Source of the DNA: Brachionus plicatilis
Taxonomy: Eukaryota; Rotifera; Eurotatoria; Ploima; Brachionidae
Reading direction: 5' to 3'
Length of the DNA: 64,000 nt
Assembly (NCBI GenBank): GCA_010279815.1
Contig: QEOQ01000303.1
Span: 1,333,201-1,397,200, forward strand
Each line of letters begins with the position of its first letter. The first letter of the stretch is position 1. A model generated the notes under the pieces. It was given only the letters and a program-made list of their open reading frames with translations, did no database searches and was not told the origin of the DNA. Shown here in pieces: positions 22,858 through 36,160 of the stretch. Position numbers and translations under genes: made by a program.

Positions 22858-23237
22858 TAAGGTCCATTACACGGACCGGTTTTTGCGGTCATTTGGCCGG
22901 TCAACAACACTGTCAGAATTTTGGACCGCCAAAAAATACGGTCAACTTTTTTGCGAGCGGCCACTTGAATCGTGAAAATTTTAAATATGAAAAAATATAA
23001 AGATTAAAATATTTATTTTTTTGAAAAAAGAGCTTTTTCTAAGGAACACTTCTTCTTTTTCCTAAGAAATTTCACTAAGTTAAAAAAAAGTTGACCGAAT
23101 TTTTTGGTGGACCAAAATTTTGGCCGTTTTGTTGACCGGCCAAATGACCGCCGGCCCAAAAGTTGGCCGGTTAATGCGGACACACGGTTTTTAAAATTTT
23201 TGGCCGGATTTGTGTCTGCTTGTACGGATCCGAACAC
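22858..23237. mobile_element. GC-richer foldback element (family 2, hAT-like)
   Basis: GCGGTCATTTGGCCGGTCAA at about 22888 is matched on the other strand near 23140, along with flanking words (GGACCGCCAAAAAAT and the complement of ATTTTTTGGTGGACC). The right end on the minus strand starts TAGTGTTCGGATCCG, close to the TAGTGTTGGGACCG end of the element at 58503. Open frames on both strands here are by-products of the palindrome. Confidence 0.65.
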
Positions 23238-23507
23238 TACTTACATCCCAACAGATATTGAATACAAAATATTGATAGAAATGGCAGGTATAAGGATTTA
23301 GCTAATTTTTGAGGAAAAATAATATATTTTCCGAGTCTTTTGTGTTTTAAAGTATTTATTTAAATTTTAACACTGGAAAGACTAAATTAAAATTAAAATT
23401 TTTTAAAGACTAATTGTTGTTAAATTTTGATAATATTTGTTTAATCTTATAGATTTTAGTAAAATGAACAAAATAGAATAATTTTTTTAAAATATCTAAT
23501 CTGAGTT

Positions 23508-23740
23508 ATTTAAAAGTCTCAAAATAAAGTCATTAAAAAAAAAAGTCTTAGTCTAGATTGTTTTTTAATTTTTTTTCAAAAGTCCAAGTCCAGACTTTTA
23601 AATTAAAAAAAAATTCCTAACAAAATGAATTTTTTGCCGTTCCAGGTAGTTATTGAGGCGGTCAAAAAAAAAATTAAAAAAAAATTTAGAAAAAAAATAA
23701 AAGGTTTTTGCTCGGACTTTTTAAGAAAAAAAAAATCCAT
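23508..23740. mobile_element. hAT-like foldback MITE (family 1) copy
   Basis: CTGAGTTATTTAAAAGTCTC at the left, AAGTCCAAGTCCAGAC inside and a single TTTTGCCGTTCCAGGTAGTT word as in the 14867 copy. The right end is diverged. Confidence 0.55.
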
Positions 23741-26700
23741 GCAATACAAAGTTAGTGTCACCTAAATTTAGTCTTTATCAAAAGTCTGTCATTGATTTAA
23801 GTGCTTACGAAGATGCGCAAACTTGCAGAATTCTGACCAAGACAAAATAAAGGTGATTACGCCTGGTGCCACTAGGAAAGCGAAAGTTAGAAGAAGAAAT
23901 TTAGATAATACCATCTTTGTATAATCTGATACAGTTTGCACAACTAATTTTATATTTATTTTAAAAAAATAAACTAAGGGAAGATCCACAGGCTGCTCAG
24001 AACTGATTATTTTCTTCTTTTCAGTCCTTATGTAATCAAACTAAAAAGATCGGTTGTTAAACAAACAAATTTTAATTTTAAAATGCAAGTAAGCTTAATA
24101 AAGTATAAAATTGAATTTGCTAAAACAGATTTACACCTTAAGTAAGAAGTTATATATATATCAAATTTAATTTTTTTTGAACAGTTCTATTATTCTTAAT
24201 TTTAAATTTAATATTGTAAAACAAGCTATTATTTAATTTTTAAAGAATAGTTTCAAGTTTCCTGTGTTTTGTCGGAAAAGATTTAGCCTTCTTTTTAATC
24301 CTTTTGTCACGATCTTTATAACTAAATTAGTAATATATCTGTGACGCTTTTTCCTTTTTTTTACAAAAAAATATTCAACTTTTTTCAAAAATTATGCTCA
24401 TTCAATAAAAGAAATTTACTAAAATTATAATTATTTTGAGAAAGTCGAAAAGTCTTTTTATGTCAAAATTTTTAATTTTTTATTCATATATTGAGGAATC
24501 GTCTCTTTGATAATGAAAAAAAGTAAAATTAAAATATAATATAAGAAAATGCTCGATTTTTTTTATAAATTATAAATTCAGTTAAATAGTGTTTATTTTT
24601 TTTCAAAATTTAAACAAGTAAATAAAAAATTTGAGAAAATGTTTTTTTTCGTAATGGGTCACAATTGGAGATCTATCCAAATGAGGAGAAATAAATTTTG
24701 GATAAAATTTAAGTTTCTTTTTCTCTTAAAATAAAAAATGCTTTAAATTTAAAATCAGTTTTTTGTATTAATTTATTGTTGGTGAAAAATAGAAAAACAT
24801 TAACCATGCTTTACACAAAAATGGTTGTAGCTATGTAAGGAAAATAAAGAAAAAATATTATCGATCTTCTACTCAATCACTAATTATTATTTCATAAAAA
24901 TAGCTCTTTTCTATATTTAATCTTTTTTTTTAAAACATTTTTTTTTCTTATAATTTAATTCTTTTATTTAATTTTTTTTAGTATGAACTAAGAACTATAT
25001 TTTTTTAAATAACAAATTATCGATCTTTTAAAAAAGAATTAAGCTATTTTTTTATTTGGTAAAAATTTTGAATTCTGATTTCAATATTTTAAGATATTCA
25101 GAAAAAAATTTGCATTTTTATTTGTTAGCTGATTATGTCATTTAAAATTTATGATTTAATGTGTTTATTTCAGAATATTGCATTGAAATCCCGAATGGTT
25201 TATGCATTCCATCACGCTGAAAAATTCAACTCAATCGCAATCACAAAAGTAGTTGATTAGATTTTGCATCACAATCACTTTATCTGTCAAAATTAAAAAC
25301 AAAAAAAATAATTCAGAAAGGACTACACTTGGTCATCAAAAAAAAAAAAAATTAAAAGCCATTCATTTAATTGATCAACTGATATTGTGTAATTAAAATT
25401 ATTAAAAAAAAAAACTATGGCATCGGTAATCATTTGATTCATCAAAAATTAATAGGTTTTAGCAATTTGAATTTTTTATTTTTTATCGCGTTTTAGTCTA
25501 AGAGTTTAAATGACAGTTAAAAGCATTTTGGTTACAAGAAAATAAAAAAACGAAATAAAGCCTATTGTGGATATATAGTGATTTAGTAAAAAAAAAAAAA
25601 CTATTGAGAAAATGATAAATTGTATTTTAAGATAATTAAAAAATAAATATCATAAAATACAGATTAGTTCATGGCATTTCTAACTAGCTCTACTAATAAC
25701 TCAAACCATAGGCAACAAAACTATTTTCGTTTTGGTTTTCAATATTGGCTTTTATTTTTCTTTGTGTACTCAATTAATACAAGTTATTTTCATGATATTT
25801 TTTCTAATTGCATAATCGTTTTGTTTTTCAATCATTGTTAATGCCAAGCAGATGAAACTTGTAAATCTGGGTGCCAACAACTCCATTTGCACGAACAAAT
25901 GCAACCCCATTCTGGCTGCCTTTGGTCACCCATTTCTTTCCACACAAGCCAAAGCAAAAATTGAACAATACTTTAAAATCAATTGGTTCAAATTTTGCGA
26001 TTTGTTTCATCAAGCTTTCAACTAGGCAAACTAGTTCTAGGACTGATTTAAAAATAAAAAAAAATTTTTTTTTTTAAGTATTGTTTTATTTTATCAGAAA
26101 ATGAGGCTAGAGAATTAGGATTTAATTATCATGTTTAAAGTAATTTTGTGTACATTTAGCAGAGCCTTGTTAAATTGGGGTCTGAGTAGATTTTTTTTGT
26201 TTCTTCGGAAGATTACATGTGGCCGTCAGATAATTTAAATGAGCCGAAAGAGCTTTGTCTGTTTGAGGCAAAGCATATGGTCAGTATTTTTTTAGATTAA
26301 AATGGCCCGCACGTGTTTCACTATTGAGTTGATGTCTTGGCTCTAGTGGTCCATGGTCTTCAATTGCTTGTTTTAGTTACGCTTAGCTGGCTTAAAGAAA
26401 TCAATCAAAGCATAAAATTAAATGCGGATTTGTGCACAACAACTCACAGAGAGATCAAACATGTCTGTCGGATGGTTGTCTTAGAGTGACAGTGTTTGTG
26501 GCCGGCAAAAGCTTGTCCGTTGATCCAAAAGCAAACAGTTACAAAAATTTAATTAAATCCAATTTTAGCATGGAGTCTCATTAATTCAATTCAGCACTTT
26601 CTCGGCCAATATCAAGAGGACTACTTGAAATATTTTATTTAAATTAAGTGCTAAAATAATCATAAAAAGATAAAGAAATTTCTATTATTTATTTGATTAG

Positions 26701-26846
26701 AACTTCTCGTTTGGTCGAGCCCCCAGTGTGTGTTTTTTGTGTGTTTGTGTCAAAATTGAATTTTTAAGATTCCCATCAAGTTCTATTTTATCTACAGCAG
26801 ACCAAGAGCAAATTAATCATTTGGACTGTTTTTTTTTTCTTATCAG
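23741..26846. other. Intergenic stretch, no gene identified
   Basis: Mostly A/T-rich. A 41-66 residue hydrophobic frame on the minus strand (23789-23989) and overlapping frames at 25828-26077 are in patches of more balanced composition, but I cannot assign them. 26160-26640 is similarly balanced, with no long frame; it may be regulatory or old exon material. Confidence 0.45.
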
Positions 26847-26953
26847 ATGCCATTCATCATCATTTGATTGAGACCTTTGGAGCGAGAGCACAAGAACTTG
26901 GAGCCAATGAGTCCGATTGCGGAAATAGAGGCTCGATTTCAAAGAGAACGTGA
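26847..26953 (+). CDS. Candidate terminal exon of an unknown gene
   Basis: After a good polypyrimidine tract and TTATCAG acceptor, one frame reads AIHHHLIETFGARAQELGAN then ESDCGNRGSISKRT and stops (TGA 26951). Composition is coding-like. No upstream exon was found, so this is weak. Confidence 0.2.
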
Positions 26954-27281
26954 TCTCTTCTCTCTTGTTTAGCAAATTGAGAGAGTTTCCTTGGAATAAA
27001 CAGATATTGAATTTCTGTTTTTGTTTAGTGGCCAATATGGGCAAATATTTACACGTACATTTTCTAAATCAAGCATTCCAACTCTTGGATATAAATCACG
27101 ATTGTAAACTCGGCACTAAATCAACTCAAATGGAACCAAGTACTACAAAAATCATACAAGCATAACTCATTTAACTTAGTGCTCTCGTTTTAATGCTAGA
27201 TTAAAGTCTATTTAAATCTTTTAATATCCTTTATCCGACAAAATTTTCTTTCTCTCTGTATTTATGTTCAACGTTTTTAAA

Positions 27282-27640
27282 NNNNNNNNNNNNNNNNNNN
27301 NNNNNNNNNNNNNNNNNNNNNNNNNNNNNNNNNNNNNNNNNNNNNNNNNNNNNNNNNNNNNNNNNNNNNNNNNNNNNNNNNNNNNNNNNNNNNNNNNNNN
27401 NNNNNNNNNNNNNNNNNNNNNNNNNNNNNNNNNNNNNNNNNNNNNNNNNNNNNNNNNNNNNNNNNNNNNNNNNNNNNNNNNNNNNNNNNNNNNNNNNNNN
27501 NNNNNNNNNNNNNNNNNNNNNNNNNNNNNNNNNNNNNNNNNNNNNNNNNNNNNNNNNNNNNNNNNNNNNNNNNNNNNNNNNNNNNNNNNNNNNNNNNNNN
27601 NNNNNNNNNNNNNNNNNNNNNNNNNNNNNNNNNNNNNNNN
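27282..27640. other. Assembly gap
   Basis: A run of 359 N. Any frame crossing it is an artefact. Confidence 0.99.
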
Positions 27641-27779
27641 ATTAAAATAAAAGAAATAAAATTAAAAAAAAAAAAATAAGTTAATTATTACAAGTAAATT
27701 AAAGAAAACATAGTTTCAGATTCTAATTTTTGAGAATTTTAATTTAAATAATATAATTTTTAAAAAAGTCTTAAAAAAC

Positions 27780-28670
27780 ACTTTTGTGAACTGACGTTTT
27801 CGTGATCTTCAATTAACCTGGAAAAAAAAGTGTGAACTAAAGATCACAAAAATAAAATATTTATTTTAGATGTCAAAAATATATAAAGTTAATTTTTTTC
27901 AATTAATTAATCAATTTTTTTGTTTTTTTATGAGCTTTGCTTTAGTGTAACATAAGACCCCATCACTGCCAAAATTTCATCAAATTTTGTGTTCCCTTCT
28001 TCTAAATTAATTCACATAAAAAAGTGCACACATTTTTTTGTGATCTAATTTAAAAAAATTTTTTAGATCACGAATCTTCGTGATTTTCAGTTCACATTTT
28101 AATTTTGGGACAAAAGTCTTACTTTTGGTACAATTTAACACATCTTTCATTCTTCATCAATTATCAACACATATTGCATGGTATTGGGTTGGTATGTTTA
28201 AGATCCACAGACAATATCATATTTTTAGCATTTTTATCCCTTTTACAGCTAACCATTTTCATTACACAAACAAATTTTGGACATTTAGGACTATTACAAA
28301 ATTGTTGAGACAATGCCGAATTTTGCTCGCTTTTTTTTGTTAAAGCTTAATATCTTCATTCATTTTAGCTAAAAAACTATTTTTTTTTTAATTTTAATTA
28401 TTGGCTTAATCTAAAGATATGTTTTTGTAAAGTGTGTTTTATGATATTCACATTATTTTGATATAAAATTAAAGAAGAATTAAACATTTAAGCAGGCAAT
28501 TTTGGATTCAAATATCAAAAGGAAAAAATTTATGAAATTTAAATTTTTTTTATTTCAAAAAAAATGTTAACATTATGTGATCTATTTTTTTTGTGAACAT
28601 AAAGATGACTGATTTTTTGATCAGTTGAGATCACATAATCGTTATGACCCGAAATTAATTTTTTCCAAGG
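27780..28670. repeat. A/T-rich segment with repeated GTGAAC / GTGATC words
   Basis: TTGTGAACTGACG, GTGTGAACTAAAGATCAC, GATCACGAATC and GTGATCTA / TTTGTGAACATAA occur on both strands at both ends of the segment, suggesting a decayed inverted-repeat element. Frames of 87 and 67 codons inside overlap each other and resemble no protein I know. Confidence 0.35.
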
Positions 28671-28885
28671 CCCCTCTAGCACGGCTTTATATACCATCCA
28701 TCCGACGAAAAATAAGATTTGACCGATCTAATCAATTTTTTTTTATTTGTTTATCACTTTAGATTTATAAAAAAATAGAAAAAATTCAAGCCAAACAAGT
28801 TATAGTGTAATTTAAATGTAAATTAAAAAATGGAAGAAATAGCAAGCTAGCAATTACACAATGGAGTTGACCAGTTTGAAATTGA

Positions 28886-28957
28886 TGGAACAGAATGGCT
28901 GAGTCCTCCCCTCACATATCTTTGGCCAAATTCAAAAAGACAATTCGAGACAGTTAA
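28886..28957 (+). mobile_element. Non-LTR retrotransposon ORF2 C-terminal end and 3' tail
   Basis: The frame reads WNRMAESSPHISLAKFKKTI then RDS and TAA (28955). This is the usual ORF2 C-terminal pattern W-N-x-L/M-x-E-x-x ... F-K-x-x-L/I. It is followed by TTTATTTATTTATTT at 28970-28985 and a region with AAGGCCTCGTGATGCATG (about 29062) resembling AAGGCCTCTTAGTGCATA after the 15077 scrap. Confidence 0.6.
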
Positions 28958-29504
28958 GAGTTCAAGTTTAATTTATTTATTTATTTTTTTCAATTAACCC
29001 CTTAAAGGCAATGTATAGTGAAAACAGAAAAAAAAAAGATAAAATTTTAAATAGCAATCTTAAGGCCTCGTGATGCATGATGTTTTAATGATCTTCATAT
29101 TTAAGTTTAAGTATATTAGGTGAGGTGTTGGGTTACTTGGAAAAGGATGAAAAATGAGAATAAAAACGAAAGAGTTAACAAAAACTGAACCAAATTGAAT
29201 TAGTCATTCAATTTAAATATGCATAGACCTAAACAAATACGTACCTGATATACTCCAAAAAAAAATTTCATACAATCTTCGACACTTATTTTAAAAAAAT
29301 TAATAGAACACAAAATGAATAATAATTTATAAAATTAAAAAAAATTAACATTTTAATTTTGTTTTTATTTAGAAATCACTCAATAACTATTTTTTGTCTC
29401 ATAAAAAAGAACTCTATTCTAAATTTAATCATTTTTTTTTGTCTTATATTTATAATTCTTTTATTTTATTTATTTGTATTTTTTAAAGTATGAACTAAAA
29501 ACAT

Positions 29505-29585
29505 TTAGCTGAAAGAAAGGACTAAGATCCATTCCAAACTGCCAGGGTATAACCCGAACTATATTTTTAATAAATAAAATATGCA
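29505..29585 (+). repeat. Short 3'-tail repeat family copy
   Basis: GCTGAAAGAAAGGACTAAGA, TCCATTCCAAACTGCC, then TTTTTAATAAATAAAA. It ends in an A/T-rich simple tail, like the 3' end of a retroposon. Confidence 0.65.
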
Positions 29586-29979
29586 TAGAAAATAAAGGAA
29601 ATGAGATCTACGGAAGAATACCAGTAGAACTCACAAATTCTATTTTCAAAAAAATATAAAGACGATCAATAAAATAAATAATAAATAATACAGAATGTAT
29701 AAGTTTAATTAAATATATTTTATTTTGTCAAAAATTGAAAAAAATAGATTAGCATTTATTTTTAAACTCTTTTTTTTTTTCATTGTATCCTTTTGTACAT
29801 TTAAATTTTTCTAAGCAATAATTTTGAGCAAGCAGGCTGAAAAGAGGGTTTTTTTTTTCAGCTCAGATAAGTCGGGGGAGATACCTGGCCAATTTTTGTA
29901 ATCAATTTTATTCTCTTTTTTGTAACTAAATTTTAAATTTTAACATATGAACTCGAACATTTTTTATCATTTTTTCGAT

Positions 29980-30070
29980 AGCAATAGGGTTTAAACGAAG
30001 GCAACAGTCATTCGGACAAACCCAGGGGTAACCCAAAATTATATATTTTTAATAAAAAAATAAATAAAAA
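29980..30070 (+). repeat. Short 3'-tail repeat family, second subtype
   Basis: AACGAAGGCAACAGTCATTC, GGACAAACCCAGGGGTAACC, then an A/T tail. Its closest partner is at 32118. Confidence 0.55.
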
Positions 30071-32117
30071 GTCTGGGGAGATAACTCTCCTGAATTATAT
30101 TTAAAAAAAATTTAAATCTTCGATCTCTTCTTTCAATTCTTCAAAAAGTGGATTTTTCGTTAATGTGTAAGCTTCGTTCTTTATTTTTTAAATGCTGGTC
30201 TCCTAAAACAAATTCAATCTATAAACTTTTTTTTAATTTACAGTGTCTATATTTTACTAGAGAATAAATAGATTTTAGAGAATTAATAATGAACTATTGG
30301 CATAGGATGAAACCGACAATACATTTTAACTTGTAGAGATTTTTTTATTCAAAATTTGTTTGAAAGACTTCAAAGAAGACCTTTGAAAAAAATGCATCTA
30401 GAAAAAGGGTTTCAGGCTATTGTTTTGTTGTTTAAGACAATCATTTATTTTTTTAGCAATTATTTATCAATCACGTGCAGAGCTTTAACAAGACAAATAC
30501 ATTAGCTAATAGTGAACGATTTAGATCATTATTGATTGGCAATGCTCGATTGGACAAACAGAGACCAGAAGTTGGAGAATTAAACATCTGACAAAGTAAA
30601 TGAATTTTATTCTTTATTGATTAAGAGCTGCTTTAAGTGGATTGACACTGATGATTGATTAGAAATTTCAGGTATTTAAAGTTCAGACATCTGATGGCAA
30701 AGAGGCTCAGTGTTGTAAAAACAAGATTGGCTTTGCAGATAACTATCAATAATAATCATAAAATCTTCATCATGTTTAAAGCTAATAACCAAATCTTATC
30801 TATATTGGATCTATAATTAATTTTAAATAAATAAACAATATTTTGATTGATTAACATGTAACAAATAAGTTCAATTTTGGATTAAAAAACAACTAATATG
30901 GGAGGGGGGATGCGGTCTTCGCAGACAACATGATATTGTCTTAAATCAACTGAAACAAATTAGAAAATAATTTCGAAACGATATATTTTTCTAAAGTAGT
31001 GGAATTCTTTTCTAATTTTGGCAAACTATGCGTTCAGCCGTATCGATTTTTTTTCATTTCTTCTTCATCTGGCCTCAACTCTTTTCAATTATTATAATTT
31101 GAGAACAAAAAAATATTGTTAAGCTTTTCGTAATTAAAATTAATCCTTAGCGATAAAATTTTAATCAAGACCAAGGCATTTTCTGTATCGTAATTACTCT
31201 CTTTTAATTTTTTCATCTCAGCAAAAAACAAAAGGTTACTTTTGCTGCAAAAAAGATCGTCGATCTTTTAATTTTTTTATCAGAATATATTTATCATATT
31301 GATAGAAAAGTGAGATTTTTTTATTTTAGAATTATGTGCCAGCATGGTCTAATTTTTTGTATTGATTTTTTTTTTAATCTATAGACTAAAAATTGGTTGC
31401 AAATTTTGGCCTATTGAATAAGAATTTAATTAACAATTAAATGAATTAGTGCGCCAATATGAATGAATTGTATTTGTGTTTTTTTAGTTATTGATTTAAA
31501 AAATACGTGTCTAAAAAATTAGCATAGATTGTGTATTTTTTAATTTGTACGGCACCATTGCAATTTTGGTTCATTGTGAATATATTTTTCTAAATATTGA
31601 AATTTTCAAAATCGATACATCAATTAAAATTAATTTGGATTTTTTTTTGTTCTAAAAAGGATATTATTGTCAAAAATGACGTTTTAAGATTTCCTATTAA
31701 TCAAAGAATTAAGCAAAAATGACATCGGTTATGTAACGATTCGTATTCGATTTAATTACTCAACAAATCAGTACAATAGATGAATATGCAAATTAGATTT
31801 TGATCGGGCAATCGAATTAGTGGAGGTAGCAAGGATTTTTATTTTAATTCTATTAATAAATTTTTTTTTACTTAAAATTTAGAAAACGTATATTCTCTCT
31901 TAAATTAAGTGAGTTTTTTAAAGTATGGATTAATACAAAATACAAAAATAGAAAAAAAAAAGAAAAAAAAAAGATCAACACTTAAACACAGTTATATATA
32001 TTTTTTTTTAATCTGAATTCGCTTTTAAACTAATTTAATCACTTTTTTCATGTTTTTATTTTTTTCCAATTTTATTCGATCATCTAAATTTTTAACAATT
32101 TTTTCTTTTTAATGCAG
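30071..32117. other. Intergenic stretch without a recognisable gene
   Basis: A/T-rich. No frame above background and no recognisable repeat apart from simple sequence. Confidence 0.5.
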
Positions 32118-32200
32118 GCTCTAACGAAGGTCTTGAACCATTCGGACGTGCCCTGGGGTCACCCACTATATTATTTTTTAAAAAATAAATAAATTATCAT
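32118..32200 (+). repeat. Short 3'-tail repeat family, second subtype
   Basis: GCTCTAACGAAGGTCTTGAA, CCATTCGGACGTGCCCTGGG, then AAAATAAATAAAT. Compare 29980 and 36085. Confidence 0.6.
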
Positions 32201-32699
32201 ATTTATCATATTTCCAAATTTTCTTGTTTGGTACATAAGTTCAACTAACAAATTTTAAATGAAAAGATTATTGACAATTACCACATGAAATAAATTTTGA
32301 ATCACAAAAATAGAACAAATTTTAAAAGATTTTGAAAAATTTTAAAAAATTTTAATTGTATTTTCCAACATCATTAAGTCATCTCACGTAAAATATTCAA
32401 TCAAATGATCCTTTTTCAGACCATTACTATCAATAAAATTACTTTGTAAAATAGAAGTTGAAATAAGTTCAGGATTAACTTTATTAACTTTTTTCGTCGA
32501 TCAGTTTGATTTTGCTCACAAATTTATTATTAAATGTAAATTTAAATTTTTTACTCAAAGTCTTCAATGTAGCTTAACTTAAATTATATTTTATTTTTTT
32601 ATTTTTTTTTTATTCAATTTTAAATTTCCTATGAGGCTTAAATTAAAAATTATAATAGTAATTATTTATTAATTTATTTTATTTAAAAGATAATTTAGT

Positions 32700-32762
32700 A
32701 AAGGGGAATTTCCAGGGCAGCTCCGAATGGCATAGCCTTCTTTTCAGTTCTCTTGTTAGGAA
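32700..32762 (-). repeat. Short 3'-tail repeat family, inverted partner
   Basis: The minus strand reads CCTAACAAGAGAACTGAAAA, GAAGGCTATGCCATTCGGAG, CTGCCCTGGAAATTCCCC. It faces the copy at 32872 about 110 bases away. Confidence 0.65.
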
Positions 32763-32871
32763 TTTTAATTTTACAAAATTTAGATTATTTAAAAAAATTA
32801 TTTAAATATTTTTTTTTATTTAATTTGTATTTACACTGTTTAGCAAATAATAATAATTAATAACAAAATAT

Positions 32872-32960
32872 TCCTAACTGAAAAAAAGGCACTACGCCGT
32901 TCGGAGCTGCCATGAGGAACTATTCCCTCTAAATTATATATAAAATAAAATAAATGTATG
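32872..32960 (+). repeat. Short 3'-tail repeat family copy
   Basis: TTCCTAACTGAAAAAAAGGC, GCCGTTCGGAGCTGCCATGA, TTCCCTCTAAATTATATA, ending in an AAATAAAATAAA tail. With 32700 it makes an inverted pair. Confidence 0.65.
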
Positions 32961-35536
32961 GCAAAAAAGTTTTTATTAATTAGGAATATATTAGCAAAGA
33001 GCTTGGATTCTGTTATCTTAGATGGTCTTCATGGTTCAAAAAATTAAAATCAAAAGCAAAATTAATATTAGAGTTTTATTTTATTAATTAGCATTACTAA
33101 GAATTAAATTAAAATCAAAGTAAATTGTAATAAAAAAAAATTTATTCTCACTTAATTTAAGTGAAAATATATGCTCTCTAAAATTTAAATTTAATTTTTT
33201 TTTCTTACAATGGAGGTTAATTCAATTAAATAAATATTATAATTCTGATATTCAGCATAAAATTAGCCCAGTCCGCTGAATGATAATTGAATAATATCGT
33301 GCTGATTGATGAGATAGAAAAGAAAGTTAGTTATTTTATTATACAATTTGTTAGTATATATTGTATTTGACTTGGAGGCTTGGAAATTTGTTTAAACTTT
33401 GAATAAAATTTAATTAACTCGAACTATTACTTAAAATTTTCGATTTTGAATAATGACTCAGTTTGTTTTGTATTGAATTAATCTCGCAATTTATTCTGTT
33501 TATATTTTAGCTCGAAAAACTAGTTACTTTCATTAGAGCCAATTTTTCAAAGTTATTTTTTGTTAACATAAAATTTAACTATTGTTTTGTCCCCACTGTT
33601 TTTAATCCTAGTTAACCATCTAACTCGATTCTAGAAATCAGTCGAAATCATTCGCCACTAACCCCGTTTTTAATCTCTTGTATTTACAAATAAATAGCCC
33701 ACTAATACTTGTAGTTTAGGTTGAAGCAAATTTTTTTCAATTTTTAAAAGCCATGTCTGTAGCAGGTACATTTAACATTAGACCAAAAATCAATTAAAGT
33801 CAGCTGAACTTAATAAAAAACTTTTTAGTGCAAAAAATAACCTATGAAAATTTTTCTTTACTTTAAAATAAAATTGTTTATTGACTTTTTGGTTTACAAT
33901 AAATTTGGTTTTTAAAAGGTTTTATGATTCAAATTTTATTTGAAAAATAATAAATGGGATTTTTAGCTAGAACTTTAAGTTGTCAAAAAAATGGATTAAT
34001 ACAAAATCACTTACAATTTGCTTAATTTTTAGAAATTTTTGGAATTTTTTCAAAAGCCATACTGATGGTCTTATAATTGTGTTAGTTTAGTACCGGGCCA
34101 AAATAGAACATTAAGGTCCCGTTCCAAATCGGCTAAAAAAAAAGTAATTTTTTTTTTGTTAAATTTAAATTCGAGTAATAATATTTTAAAAATTATTAAT
34201 ATAATCGAATAAAAAAATTAAGCAATGTAAACAATATATCTTTCAGACAGTGAAAGATACATGTGATTATACTAGAAATAGATAAATAATTAAAAATAAT
34301 TTAATAATCAACGAAAGGGTGAAACATATAAAAAAAATTTTATTGCTTTATGATTATCCATCATGTTTAAGACAAAAATATATTTTTAAATATTTAATAT
34401 ATTAAAAACACAATTAAATATAAACATAAACTTAGATTTAAAAATTATTAATTATTTAATTTAAAAAGTTTTAGGTAATTCTGTAAATTCTTTATGCAGA
34501 AAGAGGGTTGCTTTCCATTCAAACAACTGACTTAATTATTAATAATATTTTTTGGTTAGAAAATAAAAAATTGTAGATAATTATCATGATATAGAAGTAA
34601 TTTTCCAATTTTAAATTATCTAATTTATACTTTTTTTCTCTCTTGATTATTTATAGATTAATTAAACTATATTAATTTGTAAAATACGAAATAAAGTTAA
34701 AAATCGACATAATGTTAATCAAAAATTATTTATTTTAATCATTTTAAAAATTTTCAATCAAAGCTTTCTATTTATTAATATCTCAAGCAAATTAATGATT
34801 AATTAAGCTATTGCTTTAAAATTAAAGTTTTTACAGCTTTATTAAAAATGTAATCACATCATCAAGTAAAAATCAATCTTCTTTTTTTTTTATAAATTTA
34901 GCTTCTTAATAAAATAGTAAAAAAAAAAAGCATTATCCACATTTTATTATTATAATTATTTATTTCAAAAAACACCTCTTGGGTGATGAAAAGAAAAAAA
35001 ATCAAAAATAGAAAAAAAGATGAATACATTGTAAATTAAAAAAAAACATAATAGGACAGTTTTTGTGTCTATATTGAGTAAGTCATCATTATTTAATAGG
35101 GATTATTTTAGAATCACATCATTTTATATCTTAAATTCATTTTATAAATAATTATTGGTGATTTCAGTTTCTCAAAATTATAAAAAACCTTAAATTTTTG
35201 ATGAAAATTTATAAAATTTTTCTGAAAGGAATGACCTAGCATCAATAAATTATTTTTAAATAAAAAAAATAAATCAAGCAATAATAAATCGATTAATTAA
35301 CAAAATAATCTTTATTTCTTTTTTATTTACTAATTCGCATGTAATTATTAATTATGTTATTAATATTGAGATAAAAAACAAAATTACTCAAATAAGGAAC
35401 AAATTTATTTTTTTTTATTTCTATTATAATAAAAAAGGTACATTAATAAAAAATAAAATACAATTTATATCAAATTAGAACAAAATTAATTAAACATAGA
35501 CAAAAAAATATTCAATTTCCCTTTTTACTACCCTAC
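32961..35536. other. Intergenic stretch without a recognisable gene
   Basis: A/T-rich with many homopolymers. One faint 3'-tail-like word (AGAAAGAGGGTTGC near 34500). Nothing else supported. Confidence 0.5.
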
Positions 35537-35713
35537 CGCTTTTTTTTCATTATCGGAAAAAGTCAAAGCTAGATATTCTTGAGCTGATTCTAAGTTACCA
35601 AAACTACAGAAGGGGAGGTAAACTTTTCCCTTTCCCTTAGTTTTTTTCACTTGTTCTGGTTCAATGGACTCATCTTGGCTTATGTTGTTAGGGATTTCTT
35701 TGATAAAGGACAT
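35537..35713 (-). CDS. Candidate first exon or remnant ORF, unrecognised
   Basis: From ATG at 35711-35713 the minus strand reads MSFIKEIPNNISQDESIEPE, KTKGKGKVYLPFCSFGNL, ESAQEYLALTFSDNEKKA; a GTAGGG donor follows in phase. It is polar, then aromatic, and the F-G-x-x-E-S-A-Q-E-Y-L part is loosely like DNA-binding domains at the N-terminus of MULE-type transposases, but this is not secure. No second exon found. Confidence 0.3.
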
Positions 35714-36061
35714 TTTTTGAATAGTGAATATTGTCTAGCTCAATAATTTCCTTTATGTATAACACCAATAAATCTTGTCGAAATCAGCTTTAGAAAGTCT
35801 TAAACTAACTTAAACTAAATTAAGTTTATTTTAAGATATATATTTGTTTCAATTAGATCAAATTAACTTTCAAAGAAATAAAATAGTTACTAACTAAATC
35901 ATATTTGACATTATTTAATTTAATTGTACTGACAAAAAATAATTGACACTAGCATCAGTATTTTTGTTCTAGAAAATATTATTTTTGTTTTTTTAATATA
36001 TTATACGCGTTACTAATTTGTATCATTATTTTTGTCTTACATTTTTAATTTTGAAAACATC

Positions 36062-36160
36062 GCCAGAATTGGTGCTAAAAGATTTCAAATTTTCTAATCT
36101 TGAACCGTTCAAACGTGTCATGGGTTCTTCCTCTAAAATAATTTTTCTAAAAAAATCAAG
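36062..36160 (+). repeat. Short 3'-tail repeat family, diverged copy
   Basis: CTTGAACCGTTCAAACGTGT then CATGGGTTCTTCC and an A/T-rich tail, comparable with 32118. Confidence 0.45.

Noticed and set aside
23013..23301. Overlapping ORFs on both strands (74 and 65 aa)
   Set aside because: They are mirror by-products of a GC-richer palindromic element.
23789..23989. Hydrophobic minus-strand ORF that could be a small membrane protein
   Set aside because: The first codon is not ATG, there is no TATA box or splice site, and A/T-rich DNA readily yields Phe/Leu/Ile-rich frames.
27264..27650. ORF spanning the N run
   Set aside because: Almost entirely undefined bases; an artefact of the gap.
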